Shown here piece by piece: positions 11,233-23,963 of a DNA stretch of 64,000 nucleotides. Within the stretch, counting starts at the first letter, position 1; the number at the start of each line of letters is the position of its first letter. The notes below the pieces were generated by a model. It ran no database searches, was not told where the DNA came from, and saw only the letters and a program-made list of their open reading frames with translations. A program made the position numbers and the translations under genes. This DNA is from Tanypteryx hageni (taxonomy: Eukaryota; Arthropoda; Insecta; Odonata; Petaluridae): contig CM054120.1 of assembly GCA_028673005.1 (NCBI GenBank), positions 69,985,533-70,049,532 of the forward strand, given 5' to 3'.

Positions 11233-12317
11233 TCAAACTCGTTTATAACGAGCACGGTTGTAACGAGTTCACGGCTATAGTGAGCAAATGCTACCTCCAA
11301 GATAAGTTTACGAGCATTTACATACAAATATTTCACGTATATAACGAGCACGCTCCACGGATATATCGAGCAAACTATGACCACTTCTCAGTCTCAAACG
11401 CGGTGGCGGTCAGCCCCTTAAATCCTCATAGTGACCCAAAATATGTAACCTTGTGTTCTCGAGTCCAGCCTCTACACCCTATCCATCGGGGAGGTTAAAG
11501 ACCGCGGCGTTGTTGTTAAAAAAGAATCCCCTCGTCCAAACCAAGAATTCCCAACTTGCAGGTACAGTGGCACTCGCGGAGGTCCTTTGTCCTCTCCTCC
11601 CAACCCCCAGCTCTTTTACAGCCAGGAGGTTGTGTTTAGATGGGGGTTAGGGGCTGAGGGCATGTACAATGGCGCCCACCCCCGTCGCTCAGCCGAATGC
11701 ACCCAATACCCTTTCCCACGTAAAGATGGGAAATTCCACGTTTAATCCTTCTCCTCATTAACTCTTCCTGGAATTGGTATGCTCACAGTTTGCAAAGAAA
11801 GTTCGTAACGTTGATCACAAAAATCAGTTGAGATTTTGCCCTTGAACGAGTAACATGTCCGTACATAAAAGGAAGTGTTTGTCTATTCGCGAAAAGGTTG
11901 ATATTATTTGAGAGTTAAAACGTGGTAAAAATGTTGAAGTGTGTAAAAAATTTAATTTATCATCGTCTACGGTTTCAACCTTATGGTAAAACAAAGAAGC
12001 GATTTTATATGCACTAGAGAACAACCTAACAACGAACAAGAAAATGAGGAAGTGCGACTTGGGTAGTGATTAAGGATGCAGCTGTGAGTAAATTTTATAT
12101 GTACGTATGTTTACTTTAAATTTTCTAGTTTATTCTCATATTTAAATTTTTTCATAAATTTACTAAATAACCTTTCTGTTTATATATTCACTTTTACTTC
12201 TAATGTCTTATTTCACCATACGCATGCATGATTTTGCATTCACGGATATTAAGTTTAACGGCTATAACGAGCAAAACTAAACGGTCCCGTGGCGCTCGTT
12301 ATAGCCGAGTTTGACTG
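11228..12317 (+). mobile_element. Decayed pogo/Tigger (Tc1-mariner) DNA transposon
   Basis: The left end reads CAGTCAAACTCG from 11230. The right end at 12317 is its inverse, ...CGAGTTTGACTG, followed by TATA. The inner terminal repeat continues for about 26 bp with a few mismatches (TATAACGAGC on both sides). TIRs beginning CAGTCAAACTCG next to TA duplications are characteristic of Tigger elements. The interior holds the start of a transposase (11855 onwards) and then runs into non-coding sequence, so this is an internally deleted copy. The exact left border is uncertain by 2 bp. Confidence 0.85.
11855..12060 (+). pseudogene. Tigger transposase N-terminal helix-turn-helix fragment
   Basis: From ATG at 11855 the frame reads SVHKRKCLSIREKVDII, an in-frame stop, then ELKRGKNVEVCKKFNLSSS and TVSTLW, another stop, and NKEAILYA. 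This is the CENP-B N-terminal type helix-turn-helix found at the start of pogo/Tigger transposases (consensus idea: KRK-LS-EKV-II plus KKF-SSSTVSTIWKN). The second stop falls where an Ile-Trp-Lys-Asn motif usually lies. The DDE catalytic domain is missing. Confidence 0.75.
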
Positions 12318-12370
12318 TATATATATATATGCGTCTATGTATGCATATAAAATTCAAGTTTGATTTTTCT

Positions 12371-12497
12371 GGGCAACAGCAATCTTCAAATATAAATATC
12401 ACTTTTTCAAACCAAAAGTACAAATATGGAAATTAATCATTAACTTTAGGTTTGGAAAAAGCGATAATTATATTTGAAGATCGCTGTTCCGAAAAAA
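12371..12497. repeat. Imperfect foldback repeat
   Basis: An arm around 12376-12420 (containing CTTCAAATATAAATATC) is nearly the reverse complement of 12448-12493. Part of the same arm recurs directly at about 12675-12720. It lies just outside the large array that begins near 12750. Confidence 0.6.
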
Positions 12498-12577
12498 TCA
12501 ATTGTCTCAGCATGAAAATGTCGTATTTCCTCGATTCTAATGGGCACTTTTTTAACTTTCTAATATCTCTGAGATCC

Positions 12578-12602
12578 AGCTTACGGAAAAGGAAAGGTAA
12601 AA
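12578..12602 (-). mobile_element. Penelope 3'-tail fragment, reversed
   Basis: The sequence AGCTTACGGAAAAGGAAAGG, followed by TAAAA and a short TA run, is the reverse complement of the pyrimidine-rich 3' tail of the Penelope element (10718-10745 and 59230-59260). Only about 25 bp survive, so identity is by similarity alone. Confidence 0.55.
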
Positions 12603-12749
12603 AATATATATATATAATTCAGTTGAGCAACACAAATATATTTTCATACAGAGACAACTGATTTTCCTGTGCAACAACTATCTTCAAATATAAATATAGC
12701 TTTTTCCAAACCTAAAATATAAATATGCACAATTAATCATTAATTTTAG

Positions 12750-15700
12750 GCTAGGAACCTCCTCTGTATGGAACGTCTATATTTGATGATATATACCTCT
12801 TACTAGTATGTTATATATTCCTTCTCCTCTGTAAGGAACGTATATATACAATGATATATAATAATTTTCAAGGTAAGATGAAATGCTTGCAGTATGTAAG
12901 CTCCTTCTACTAATATCATTATATATAGACGTTTCTTACAGAGGAGGAGGATATAATATACTAGTAGAAGGTGCTTGCATACTGCAAGCATTTAATCTCA
13001 CCTTGAAAACTCATTAATTTTTCAGAGTTATTTTTCGTCATGAAAAATATTTCTTTAATTCTAAAGATTTCTCCTCTGGACGTGTTTTTGTTTTTTCATT
13101 ATGGAATTATAATGGAGTAAAACAATCACTAATTTTTTCAATTTTCGAAATATTATACTTTTCCCATTATGAGTTAATATTGCCACACATTTCTGCCAAA
13201 TTTTAAATTTATAGTACAATTAGAAGTGAAATAGCATTTATCTAATTGTTTAAATTTTAATATTTTTTAACGGCCAAAATAACAATTTTTATGGATAAAT
13301 TGAAATGATTATTCGTTTGACTAGCCTATCCTCTTAATAATGTAAAAATTTCAGCTCCATAACCTACGGCGTAGTGTATAAGCATCTACCTATATTTAAA
13401 ACTTTCAGAATTTTTAACTGCCAAACAAATAAAAATATAAAAATTTGTATAATACCCTATTTCGTTTATTTACAAAACCTACCCCAAAAAAAATTTCAGC
13501 TCCGTGGCAAATGCGGTAATATATAAACCTTAAAAAATTGTTAAAAAATTTCGATTTTTTAGCGGCCGCATTGTTGCACTTTTTCAAGATTTTCGTTTTT
13601 TTAGTCGGTTTTGCACAAAATCCTAACTAATAAAAAATATTCGAATCTCCAGCTTATCTGGAAGAGCCTAAACATTAGTATACTCCTATCATTATATATA
13701 GACGTTTCTTAAAGGGGAGGAGGATATAACATACTAGTAGTTGGTGCTTGCATTCTGCAAGCATATCATCTCAACATGATAAACATTCATATTTCATCAT
13801 CATAAATATTTTTTAATTTTAAATATTTCACCTCCGGAGCGATTTTCGTTTTTCCCTTATGTAAAAATAATAGACTAAAACAATCCCAAAACTTTGCAAT
13901 TTTATTAATTTCATACTTTCTCCATTTTAGGGTACTAATGCTACACATTTCTGCTAAATTTTAAAGTTGTAGTACATCTAGAAGTAAAATAATATTTTTC
14001 CAATTGTTTAAATTTTAAACATTTTTAACGGTTGCCGCAATATATATGGAGAGATTGAAATGTTTATTTGTGCAAATGCACCGTTCTGTGAATAATCTGA
14101 ACATTGCAGCTTCCTAGCTCATCCCGTAATGTCTAAAAGGTTAAATATTTGTTAAAATTTTAAGAATTTTTAACTGACAAAAAAGTTAAAATATCAAACT
14201 TTGTATAATCCTTATATCGTTTATTACAACTCTTACCTCGAAAAATAATTTCAGCTCCGGAGCACATACGGAAATACATAAACCCTGAAAATTTGTTTAA
14301 ATAATTGCGAATTTTTAGCGGCCGCATTGTTGCACCTTTCCAAGATTTTCATTTTTCTAGTCGGTTTTGCCCAAAATCCCACCTAAGAATAAAAATTCGA
14401 ATCTCCAGCACATCTGGAAATGCCTAAACATTAGTATCCTCCTATCATTATCATTATATATCGACGACTCTTACAGAGGAGGATATAACATACTAGTAGT
14501 TGGTGCTTGCATACTGGGAGCATTTCATATCACCTTCAAAAAACATTATTTTTCAGACAGACATTTCATCATTACAAATATTCTTTCAATTCTAAAGATT
14601 TCACATCCGCAGCGATTTCCGTTTTTCCCACATGTAAAAATAATATTTTAAACAATCCCCAAATGTTACAATTTTAAAAACTTTACACTTTCTTCATTAT
14701 AAGGTACTAATGCTACACATTATAGGCAATTTTTAAAGTTGTAGCACTTTTAGAAGTAAAATAATATTTTTTAAATTTAAATATTTTTAACGGCCGCCGC
14801 AGTTCATATATGGTAAAATTGAAATTTATATTTGTGCAAATTTACTACTTTGTAAATAATTTGAAAATTACAGCTTCCTAGCTCATCCCGTAGCTCCAAA
14901 AGAGTTATCTATTTGTTTAAAGTTTAAGAATTTTTAACTGCCAAACAAATTAAAATATGAAATTTGTATAAACCCTACTTCTTTTTTTTAGGAATTCTAC
15001 TTACAATAAATATTCAACTCCGTAGCACTTGCGGAAATACATATACTTTGAAAATTTGTTTAAACAATTGCGACTTTTTTGCGGCCGCATTGTTGTACTT
15101 TTTCAAGATTTTCGTTTTTTCTATTAGGTTTTGCACAAATTCCTATCTATGAAAAAAATTTCGAATCTCCATCTCATCTGAAAGTGCCTAAACATTAGTA
15201 TCCTCCTATATGTTATAGGTTATCATTATATATCGACGACACTTAAATAGGAGTAGGTGGAGGAGGATATGACATACTAGTAGAAAGTGCTTGCATACGT
15301 CAAGCATTCCATCTCACCTTTAAAAAACATTAATTTTTTTGTCATATATTTCATCATTACAAATATTCTGTTAATCCTAAAAGTTTCACCTCCGCAGCGA
15401 TATTCGTTTTTCCCACATGTAAAAATTATAGTTTAAAACAATCCCCAAATGTAGCAATTTTAAATATTTTACACTTTCTCCATTATGCGGTACTAATGGT
15501 ACACATTTAAGCCAAATTTTAAAGTTGTAGCACTTATAGAAGTAAAATAATATTTTTCAAAATGTTTAAAATTAAACGTTTTTAACGGTTGCCGCAATAT
15601 ATTTATGGAGAGATTGAAATGTTTATTTGTGCAAATGCACTGTTTTGTATATAATTTGAAAATTTCAGCTTCCTAACTCATCCCGTAGTACCTAAACATT

Positions 15701-18700
15701 TATCTATTTGTTTAAAGTTTAAGAATTTTTAACTGCCAAACAAAACAAAATATCAAAATTTGTATAATGCCAATTTCGTTTTTTAAGAATTCTACTTATA
15801 AAAATATTTTCAAATCCGTAGCACATGCGGAAAAACATAATCCTCGAAAATAAGTTTAAACAATTGAGAATTTTTAGCGGCCGCATTGTTGTACTTTTTC
15901 AAGATTTTCGTTTTTTCTAATCGGTTTTGTACAAAATACTATCTATGAAAAAAATTTCAAATCTCCAGCACATCTGGAAGTGCCTAAACATTATTATCGT
16001 TCTAAATGTTTTATGTTATATGTTATCATTCTATACAGACGTTCCTTACAGAGGAGGAGGAGGAGAACGAGGATATAACATACTTGTAGTTGGTGCTTGC
16101 ATACTGCAAGCATTTCATATCACCTTCAAAAAACATTCATTTTTCAGACAGACATTTCATCATTACAATAGATCTTTAAATTCTAAAGATTTCACCTCCG
16201 CAGCGGATTCCGTTTTCCCCAAATGTAAAAATTATAGTTTTAAACAAACCCCAAATGTTGCAATTTATATTTTTTTACACTTTCTCCACTATGGGGTACT
16301 AATGCTACACAATTTAGCAAAATTTTATAGTTGTAGCACTTCTAGAAGCCAAATAATATTTTCTAATTGTTTAAATTTAAATAATTTTTAACGGCCGATG
16401 AATTTCATGTATGGTAAAATTGAAATGTTTTTGGTGCTAGTTTACTTCTTTGTACATAACTTGAAAATTTCAGCTCCCTAGCTCATCCCGTAATGTCTAA
16501 ACAGTTACCTATTTGTTTAAATTTTAAGAATTTTTAACTGCCAAACAAACTAAAATATCAAAATTTGTATAATCCCGATTTCGTTTTTTAATAATTTCTA
16601 CCTTTAAAAAAATTTCAACTCCGTAGAACATGCGGAAATACATAATCCATGAAAATTTGTTTAAACAATTGCGAATTTTTAGCGGTCGCATTGTTGCACT
16701 TTGTCAAGATTTTCGTTTTTTTATAGTCGGTTTCGCACAAAATCCTAACTATGGAAAAAATTTCGAATCTCCAGCACATCTGGAAGTGCCTAAACATTAG
16801 TATCCTCCTATATGTTATATGTTATCATTCTATATAGACGTCCCTTACAGAGGAGGAGGAGGAGGAGGATATAACATACTAGTAGTTGGTCCTTGAATAC
16901 TGCAAGCACTTCATCTCAACATTAAAAAACATTCATTATTCATCTTTCATCATTACACATATATTTTGAATTCTAAATATTTCACCACAGCAGCGATTTT
17001 CGTTTTTTCCACATGTAAAAATAATAGTTTAAAACAATCCCCAAATGTTACAATTTTGAAAATTTTACATTTTCTTCATTATGGGGTACTGATGCTACAC
17101 ATTTTAGCCAAATTTTAAAGTTGTAGCACTTATAGAAGTAAAATAATATTTTTCTAATTGTTTAAATTTCAATAATTTTTATCGGCCGCCGCAATTCATA
17201 TATGGTTAAATTGAAATATTTATATACGCAAATTTGCTACTCTGTAAATAATTTGAAAATTTCAGCTTCCTAACTCATCCCGTAGTACCTAAATAGTTAT
17301 ATATTTGTTTAAATATTTAGAATTTTTAACTGCAAAACAAATTAAAATATCAAAATTTGTATAATGCCTATTTCGTTTTTTTAAGAATTCTACTTATAAA
17401 AAAATTAAATCCGTAGTACATGCGGAAATACATAATCCTCGAAAATTTATTTAAACAATTGCGAATTTTTAGCGGCCGCATTGTTGCACTTTTTCAAGAT
17501 TTTCGTTTTTTCTAGTCGGCTTTGCACAAAATCCTATCTATGAAAAAAATTTCGAATTTCCAGCATATCTGCAACTGCCTAAACATTAGTATCCTCCTAT
17601 ACGTAATATGTTATACTAGTAGTTGGTGCTTGCATACTCCAAGCATTTCATATCACCTTGAAAAAACATTCATTTTTCAGACAGAAATTTCATTATTACA
17701 AATATTCTTTCAATTCTCCGCAGCGATTTTCGTTTTTCCCACATGTAAAAATAATAGTTTAAAACAATCCCCAAATATTGCAATTTTAAAAATTTTTACA
17801 CTTTCTTCATTATGAGGTACTGTTGCTACACATTTCAGCCAAATTTTAAAGTTGTAGCACTTCTAGAAGTAAAATAATATTTTTCTAATTTTTTAAAATT
17901 AAATAATTTTTAACGGCCACCGCAATTCATACATGGTAAAATTCCTACATAAGAATTAAAATTTCGAATCTCCAGCTCGTCTGAAAGTGACTAAGCATTA
18001 GTATCCTCCTGTTATCATTATATATAGACGATCCTTACAGAGGAGGAGGAGCAGGATATAACATACTAGTAGTTGGTGCTTGCATACTGCAAGCATTACA
18101 TCTCACCTTGAAAAAACATTCATTTTTCAGACAGAAACAACAAATGTTCTTTTAATTCTAAAGATTTCACCTCCGCAGCGATTTCCGTTTTCCCCAAATG
18201 TAAAAATAATAGTTTTAAACAATCCCCAAATGTTGCAATTTAAAAATTATTACACTTTATCCATTATGGGGTACTAATGTTACACAATTTAACAATGTTG
18301 TAGCACTTCTAGAAGTCAAATAGTATTTTCTAATTGTTTAAATTTAAATAATTTTTAACGGGGGCCGAAATTCATGTATGGTAAAATTTAAATGTTTTTA
18401 ATATATTTGTAATATATTTGTAATCATGAAATATGGAAAATGAATGTTTTTTATGTTGTGATGATATGCTTGCAGAATGCAAGCACCAACTACTAGTATG
18501 TTATATGTTATTTGTTATATCCTCCTCCTCTGTAAGAAACGTCTATATAGAATGATAGGAGGATACTAATGTCCAGGCCAAACTACAAAAGCTACAGAGC
18601 TGAAAGATTCAGATTTGTAGATATTATGCAGAAACGAACAAATAAAATAAGATTTTTCACCTAAGTGACATGAGTTCGACTTCAGAAATTCCGAAATTTG

Positions 18701-20150
18701 CGTTTTTTTCCATAAGAAAAGCATTGCGCCATATTTGTAAAATTATTTTGGGCACTTGGCCGTAAGCTAGAAATATGAAATTTTCAGTGTTGCTAGTTGG
18801 CCGCAATATCTATTGAGAATCTATGTTACTTTTGCTTACAGTGTCCTGGGTTCGACTCCAGATACCCCGGAATATCTCCCATAAGTTAGCATGGGAAAAT
18901 TTATCCCAGTCTGTAGACCAATCTAATAGGTTTTGGAATTAAAATTTTGCAGGTTTATAGAATTTTTCTCATAACCAACTTTAAAAATCGAAAATTTTAA
19001 AATTAAAATTAATTTTTTAGGGGTTTTTTTAACCCCATTTGTACTTTAAAGTTTAATAATTTTTTAGGTACAACGGAATGAGCGAGGAAGCTGCAATTTT
19101 CAAATTCTTTACAGAACAGTGCATTTGCACAAATAAACATTTCAATCTCTCCATATATATATTGCGGCAACCGTTACAAATCTTTAAATTTTTAACAATT
19201 TGAAAAATATTATTTTACTTCTAGAAGTGCTACAACTATGAAATTTGGCTGAAATGTGTATCATTAGTACCCCATAATGGAGAAATTGTAAATTGTTTAA
19301 AATTGCAACATTTGGGGATTGTTTTAAACTATTATTTTTAAGTGTGGGAAAAACGAAAATCGCTGCGGAGGTGAAATCCTTGGAATTAATAGAATATTTG
19401 TAATGATGAAATATCTGTCTGAAAAATTAATGTTTTTTCAAGGTGACATGAAATGCTTGCAGTATGCAAGCACCTAATACTAGTATGTTATATCCTCCTT
19501 CTACTACTCCTCTGTAAGGGACGTCTATATATATTGATGTTATGTTATATCCTCCTCTGTAATGAACCTCTATATATAACGAAATAACATATATGAGGAT
19601 ACTAATGTTTTCTCACTTCCAAATGAGCTAGAGATTCGAATTTTTTTATTTTAATTTGTGTTGCCGTTAAAACTTCTTAAAATTTATACAAATAGATGAC
19701 ATTTTAGGTACTACGGGATGAGCTAGAAAGCTTAAATTTTCAAGTTTTGTACAAAGTAGTGCATTTGCACAAATAAACATTTGAATATCTCCATACATGT
19801 ATTTCGGCGGCCGTTAAAAATGTTTCAATTTTCAAACACTCCTAGCAGTACTACAACATTTAAATTTTGCAGAAATGTGTAACATAAGTACTCCATAATG
19901 GAGAAAGTATAAAATTCTCGAAAGGCCAAAGTTTCTGGATTTTTGTTACAGTTAAAAAATCTTAAATTTAGACAAATAGATAACTGTTTAGGTACTACTG
20001 GATGAGATAGGAAGCTAAAATTTTCAAATTATTTACAGAGTAGTGCATTTGCACAAATGGACATATGAAACTCTCCATAAATATATTGTGGCAGGCGTAA
20101 ATAATTTTTAAATTTTTTACAATTAGAAAAATATTATTTCACTTCTAGAA
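12750..20150. repeat. Higher-order repeat array of ~0.77-kb units with inverted flanks
   Basis: A conserved block (TACAGAGGAGGAGGATATAA, then ACTAGTAG, then hairpin TGCTTGCA-TAC-TGCAAGCA) recurs at about 12972, 13744, 14502, 15288, 16093, 16892, 17628 and 18077. Spacings are 736-805 bp, with a final short one of about 450. Each unit also contains diverged internal subrepeats at about 145-bp spacing. These are marked by rAATTTTTAaCGGCCGC-like words (for example near 14023, 14163, 14310) and by TTTCAGCTCC-type words (14107, 14250, 14395). Reversed copies occur at about 12880, 18466 and 19453, so the array is bounded by inverted copies. Small open frames here are chance. Satellite or mobile-element origin is unresolved. 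Confidence 0.85.
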
Positions 20151-20159
20151 TTGCTACAA

Positions 20160-20199
20160 CTTTTAATTCAAATTCTCGCGGCCCACCCGTTAAGAACCA
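20160..20199. mobile_element. Solitary hAT-type terminus
   Basis: The sequence ends TTAAGAACCACTG, the inverse of the common hAT start CAGTGGTTCTTAA, preceded by a GC-rich inner repeat. No matching left end is visible upstream, where the inverted array copy lies. Confidence 0.5.
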
Positions 20200-20530
20200 C
20201 TGGACTATAGAACGTAGAGGATTGAATTTCAGTGGGGGCGAGAGGGAGAGCAGGAATAGAAGATATCTTTGGTCGCGATTATAAGGCGAGTATATTTTTT
20301 TCTGCTCACAGTTTTAGAAAAAGCCTTCGCCTTCTAATCGGGCAAACACGTTTACAATGGGACTGGCGGAGAAATCCTTTCAGTACGAGTAATGATGGCA
20401 GGGTATGGAGGGGGGAATCGCACACGCGATCATTTTGTAAGGGTGACGGGAATGGGGTGAGTGGTTCGGGCGAGAAGGAGATGCAGGGGTGACGCTTTTT
20501 GCTAAACATCGTGTTTACGCGCTGCTTAAT

Positions 20531-21680
20531 GTACAGTCATACCCCGTTTAACGCTGGGGATGCGTTCCTGAAAACGAAAGCTCTAACTGATTCAGCGTTC
20601 TGATAGGTCATTTTGGGGTAGTACTGGGTTATCCCGGACCCCTATTAGAAACGCCGTAATATTTTCATTGTACTCAAGTACCCGAATCCAAGTTAAGTTC
20701 TGGGGGTTGGATTAGTTCCATTTTCCTCTCTTCCCGGGTTGGGTTATGTGGTTTGGGGTTGGATTAGTTCCATTTTTCTCCTCCTTCCGGGTTGGATTAT
20801 GTGGTTGGGGTTGGATTCGTTCCATTTTCCTCCTCTCCCTGGGTTGTGTTTAGTGTTTGGTTGTTGGATTTGTTCAATATTCCTCATCCCCATTGGTTGG
20901 GTTAAGTGGTTGGGGGTTGAATTCGTTACATTTTACTCCTACCAGGTTGGGGGTTGGATTCGAATACTAGGGTGCAATGAAAATATTATAGCATTTTTAA
21001 TAGGGGTCCGGGATAACCCAGAAGTACCATTTTGGTATATTACTTATTGGGATGCGTTCCTAAAATCGTAATTTATTATCTATTTTTAAAATATTAGTAT
21101 AGCCGCTATTCTCTCCGATACTCTAAAACTGTACTATAAATAACTAACCCTTAAATGCGCAATGTAGCAGATCTGCTACATTCCAGAAATGCCGCAATAT
21201 AATAACTGTCGCAACGTTTTTGTCATTTTCTCACAAAGTAACAGATTCCACAAACCCTCCCCTTGTAATCAGCGTTCTTTACCACCAATAGGTGTCCAAT
21301 TACGTGAGATATGTAAACAAAACCTTGCGTTACTCTGCAGTCTGAGAACGTGGTGTTACTGATGTGGTTCGTTTGATGACTTCGGCAGTGGTTTTCAGTT
21401 GTTTCGACTGAAAATTTTCCGCTATATACCGAAAATGTGAAATCAAATCACGTCTTGTAGTTCTTATTATTTTTCCATAGCGTAGCACTTAGTAACTTAA
21501 AAATGTTAAATATGAAATTTGGTAATGTTATGATAATTAGTTGTCGAGTTAGAGCGCCCACAAAAACGAATGGAGAAAGTAAAAATTGGTCCGAGAACAA
21601 AGAGCGTTATAACGAATCGGCGTTGTATTCGGCAGCGTTAAACGGGGTGCTACTAAGTGTAACTAAGAGTGTTACTAAGA
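20531..21680 (+). mobile_element. Pogo-like derivative with nested foldback
   Basis: The left end reads ACAGTCATACCCCGTTTAAC from about 20532. The right end near 21640-21655 contains the inverse, CAGCGTTAAACGGGGT. The shared inner terminus ACCCCGTTTAACGCTG supports one element of about 1.1 kb. The word GGGATGCGTTCCT occurs at both about 20558 and 21049, flanking a nested insertion or duplication. No transposase frame is visible. Confidence 0.55.
20625..21020. repeat. Foldback element with ~60-bp internal tandem repeats
   Basis: A left arm starting CTGGGTTATCCCGGACCCCT (20625 onwards, about 60 bp) is matched by its reverse complement ending near 21021. Between the arms, four to five diverged units of about 60 bp carry GGTTGGATTNGTTCCATTTT, at about 20705-20960. 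No clear target duplication is resolved at its edges. Confidence 0.75.
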
Positions 21681-21892
21681 GAAAGCCGAAAAATTGTGCT
21701 TGATATAATTTTCCACCTTAAATAGATGCCGAAAGGAGAGGTTTCAAAAGGTGAGCAGAGGGCGAATATGCCTCGCGGACACTGTTCCCTCTAACATTTT
21801 AAGGATCTGCGCGGCCGACCAAATTTCGTGAGCGGAGAGTGTAAGCGAGCGCGCAATCATATTTAGCGGAACGGACTTCAAAATGTTTATAG

Positions 21893-22160
21893 CAGGGGTG
21901 GCCAAACTTACTTACACTCGGAGCCACATAAGATAATCTTCAAAACTTCGAGAGCCGCATGGCACAGTCTATGCTCATAAATTTACGAACAGAAAAACAT
22001 AACCTGTATCCAAAACAATCCAGATATAATACATGTCCCTTAGGCATCCCAAACACTTTTCAAGTCCCACTACGTAATTGTGTTCTGCTGTGAAAAAGGT
22101 GACGTCTCTGAATGGAAATTTAAAAGAGCCGGCTCGCGAGCCGCGGTTTGGCCACCCCTG
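21893..22160 (+). mobile_element. hAT MITE with perfect 8-bp target duplication
   Basis: A 268-bp element with 15-bp perfect terminal inverted repeats CAGGGGTGGCCAAAC. It is flanked by identical GTTTATAG at 21885-21892 and 22161-22168. The 8-bp target duplication and CAG...CTG ends are diagnostic of hAT transposition. It has no coding capacity, so it must have been mobilised in trans. Confidence 0.95.
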
Positions 22161-22168
22161 GTTTATAG

Positions 22169-23963
22169 TATTTGTTTGCTTTCATCTTCCTTTCCTTTTG
22201 CACTGTCAGAGTAATGAAAGTTGTGAAGTAACTGGTGCAGATATATTTAGGATTTTCTGAAATGGTGGATTTTCTGATTTACGCGCGACAAAAAAGTGGC
22301 TGTGGGCGGCCATGCACGCGAGCAGCTGATAGTGAGAGTAGCCAGGCACGGGGTTGACGTACGGACGGAGCACCTGCTAAGAAATACTTCTAAAATATTC
22401 TTAGATTCTGAAAAGGGGCTGAAATAGTACTTAAATATCAATAATTTCAAATATATTTTATTCGCGATACTTCTTCATTTCGAACCGTCTCAAGATTGAA
22501 TACCATGTTTAGCAATTGAGTTATTCGCCATGCTATATGATCCACAATTTCTCAAATCTCCGTTTATTCGTTGTCAGTATTAATACTGTTAAAAATATTA
22601 TAAACTCAACATAAATATATTTAGCATTCGTTGTTTTAATTTTGAGTCATAGCTCAAAATTATCAGTCTCGCATTTCGCTACTTATATTATAACGGATTC
22701 AAGAAGAAAACACATTTGAGTTATCATCCTTTATTGAACCACTACATTCAAGAATATAGTTTTTGAGTATGATGACAACATTTCTTAAGATAAAGTAAAC
22801 CCTGGTTTAATATATAAAGTCTTTTAATTCCAGCCACGACATATTTGCAATAAATTTACGCAGCAACTAAAGCATTCTAACGATCTACTCACTCTGTTAT
22901 CTTGTTTTACCAATTCCTTTATCATAAAAATAACATGTCAAAATTAAGGAATAGTGTTAAAATACAGGAAATGCTTTTCCTTGAAATAATAACAGAGCGA
23001 AGATATTTTTTCGTCCTCAGTCTTCAAGAGCCAAAAGTATCTTCTCAGACTCCATATTATTTTTGTAGAATATAGTGTGTTTAATGTCAGAACTGCAACG
23101 GAGAAAAAATATTTGTTAAAAGCTTATATCCACGAGGAAACAATTTGTAAACCTTAAAAACGATTCAGATAAGTTAAAAGTTAAACAGTAACGTTATTTA
23201 TACAAAAGATAATACTTACTATATCTTTCTTCCATTCACATCCAATGCGTTCACGTTGATTTTGAGCTTCTTCAATTTTTTTGTTTCCTTAAACACGGAA
23301 TGCATTGAAGCGCTCAAACAAAAGGTTTAAAATAAAAATACAAGTTTGCTTGTTCCAGAGAAGTTTTTCTTTATTTTTTCAGTGCTCATGCTTTTATTTT
23401 TTCCTTTTAGGCTTAGGTTTTGACCACAAGTCCCTGTTAGGCCATTGTCCAGCAAACTTGTGTTTTTATTTATTTTTTATTTTGAACCTTATTTGAGCGG
23501 TTCTCGGGGTAACTTTACGGTTTGGATTTAGTATTTTTTAATTCACCTATTCGCCGTAGTCTCCTCATCCCTCTTTGTTCATAATTATACAATGTCATTG
23601 TTCTGTTTACTGCTTGAGTAAACTTTTATAATTACTTAAACTACTAGGCATACTTAGCTTTCAGCATATCGACATCCATTTTGGCATTTGGAATTGAGTT
23701 TGGCATTCAGTATGGAAATGAAGAAAGTATGAGGCATAGGTGTGTTTAAGTACGACATTGGGTATGTAATACATTTCATTCCAAGCTTCAACCTTAAAAA
23801 TTCGTGTTAGTCATGTGAGTAACGTCAAAATCCTTTGCTCTTATTCATTTAGTTTTGATACTGTAATTCAAATTTATTTCTGTTTTTAAATTCCATTGTT
23901 ATATTTAAAAAATGTCGGTATTAATTTTATTTTATTTATACCTTATCTTATACCAAAGGAAAA
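22169..23963. other. AT-rich sequence, no gene recognised
   Basis: The GC-richer stretch at about 22280-22380 could be an old terminus of the hAT element that follows, but no inverted partner was found. The rest is low-complexity AT-rich sequence. Confidence 0.5.

Noticed and set aside
10662..11498. Frames with Tyr-Ile and Thr-His runs
   Set aside because: Translations of (TA)n and (CA)n tracts.
18817..18875. Possible tRNA because of GGGTTCGACTCCAG
   Set aside because: Only a B-box-like word is present; no A box, acceptor pairing or anticodon arm can be drawn.
23020..23040. Minus-strand CTGAGGA-C-GAAA as another hammerhead
   Set aside because: Only one nucleotide lies between the boxes, so stem II is impossible.
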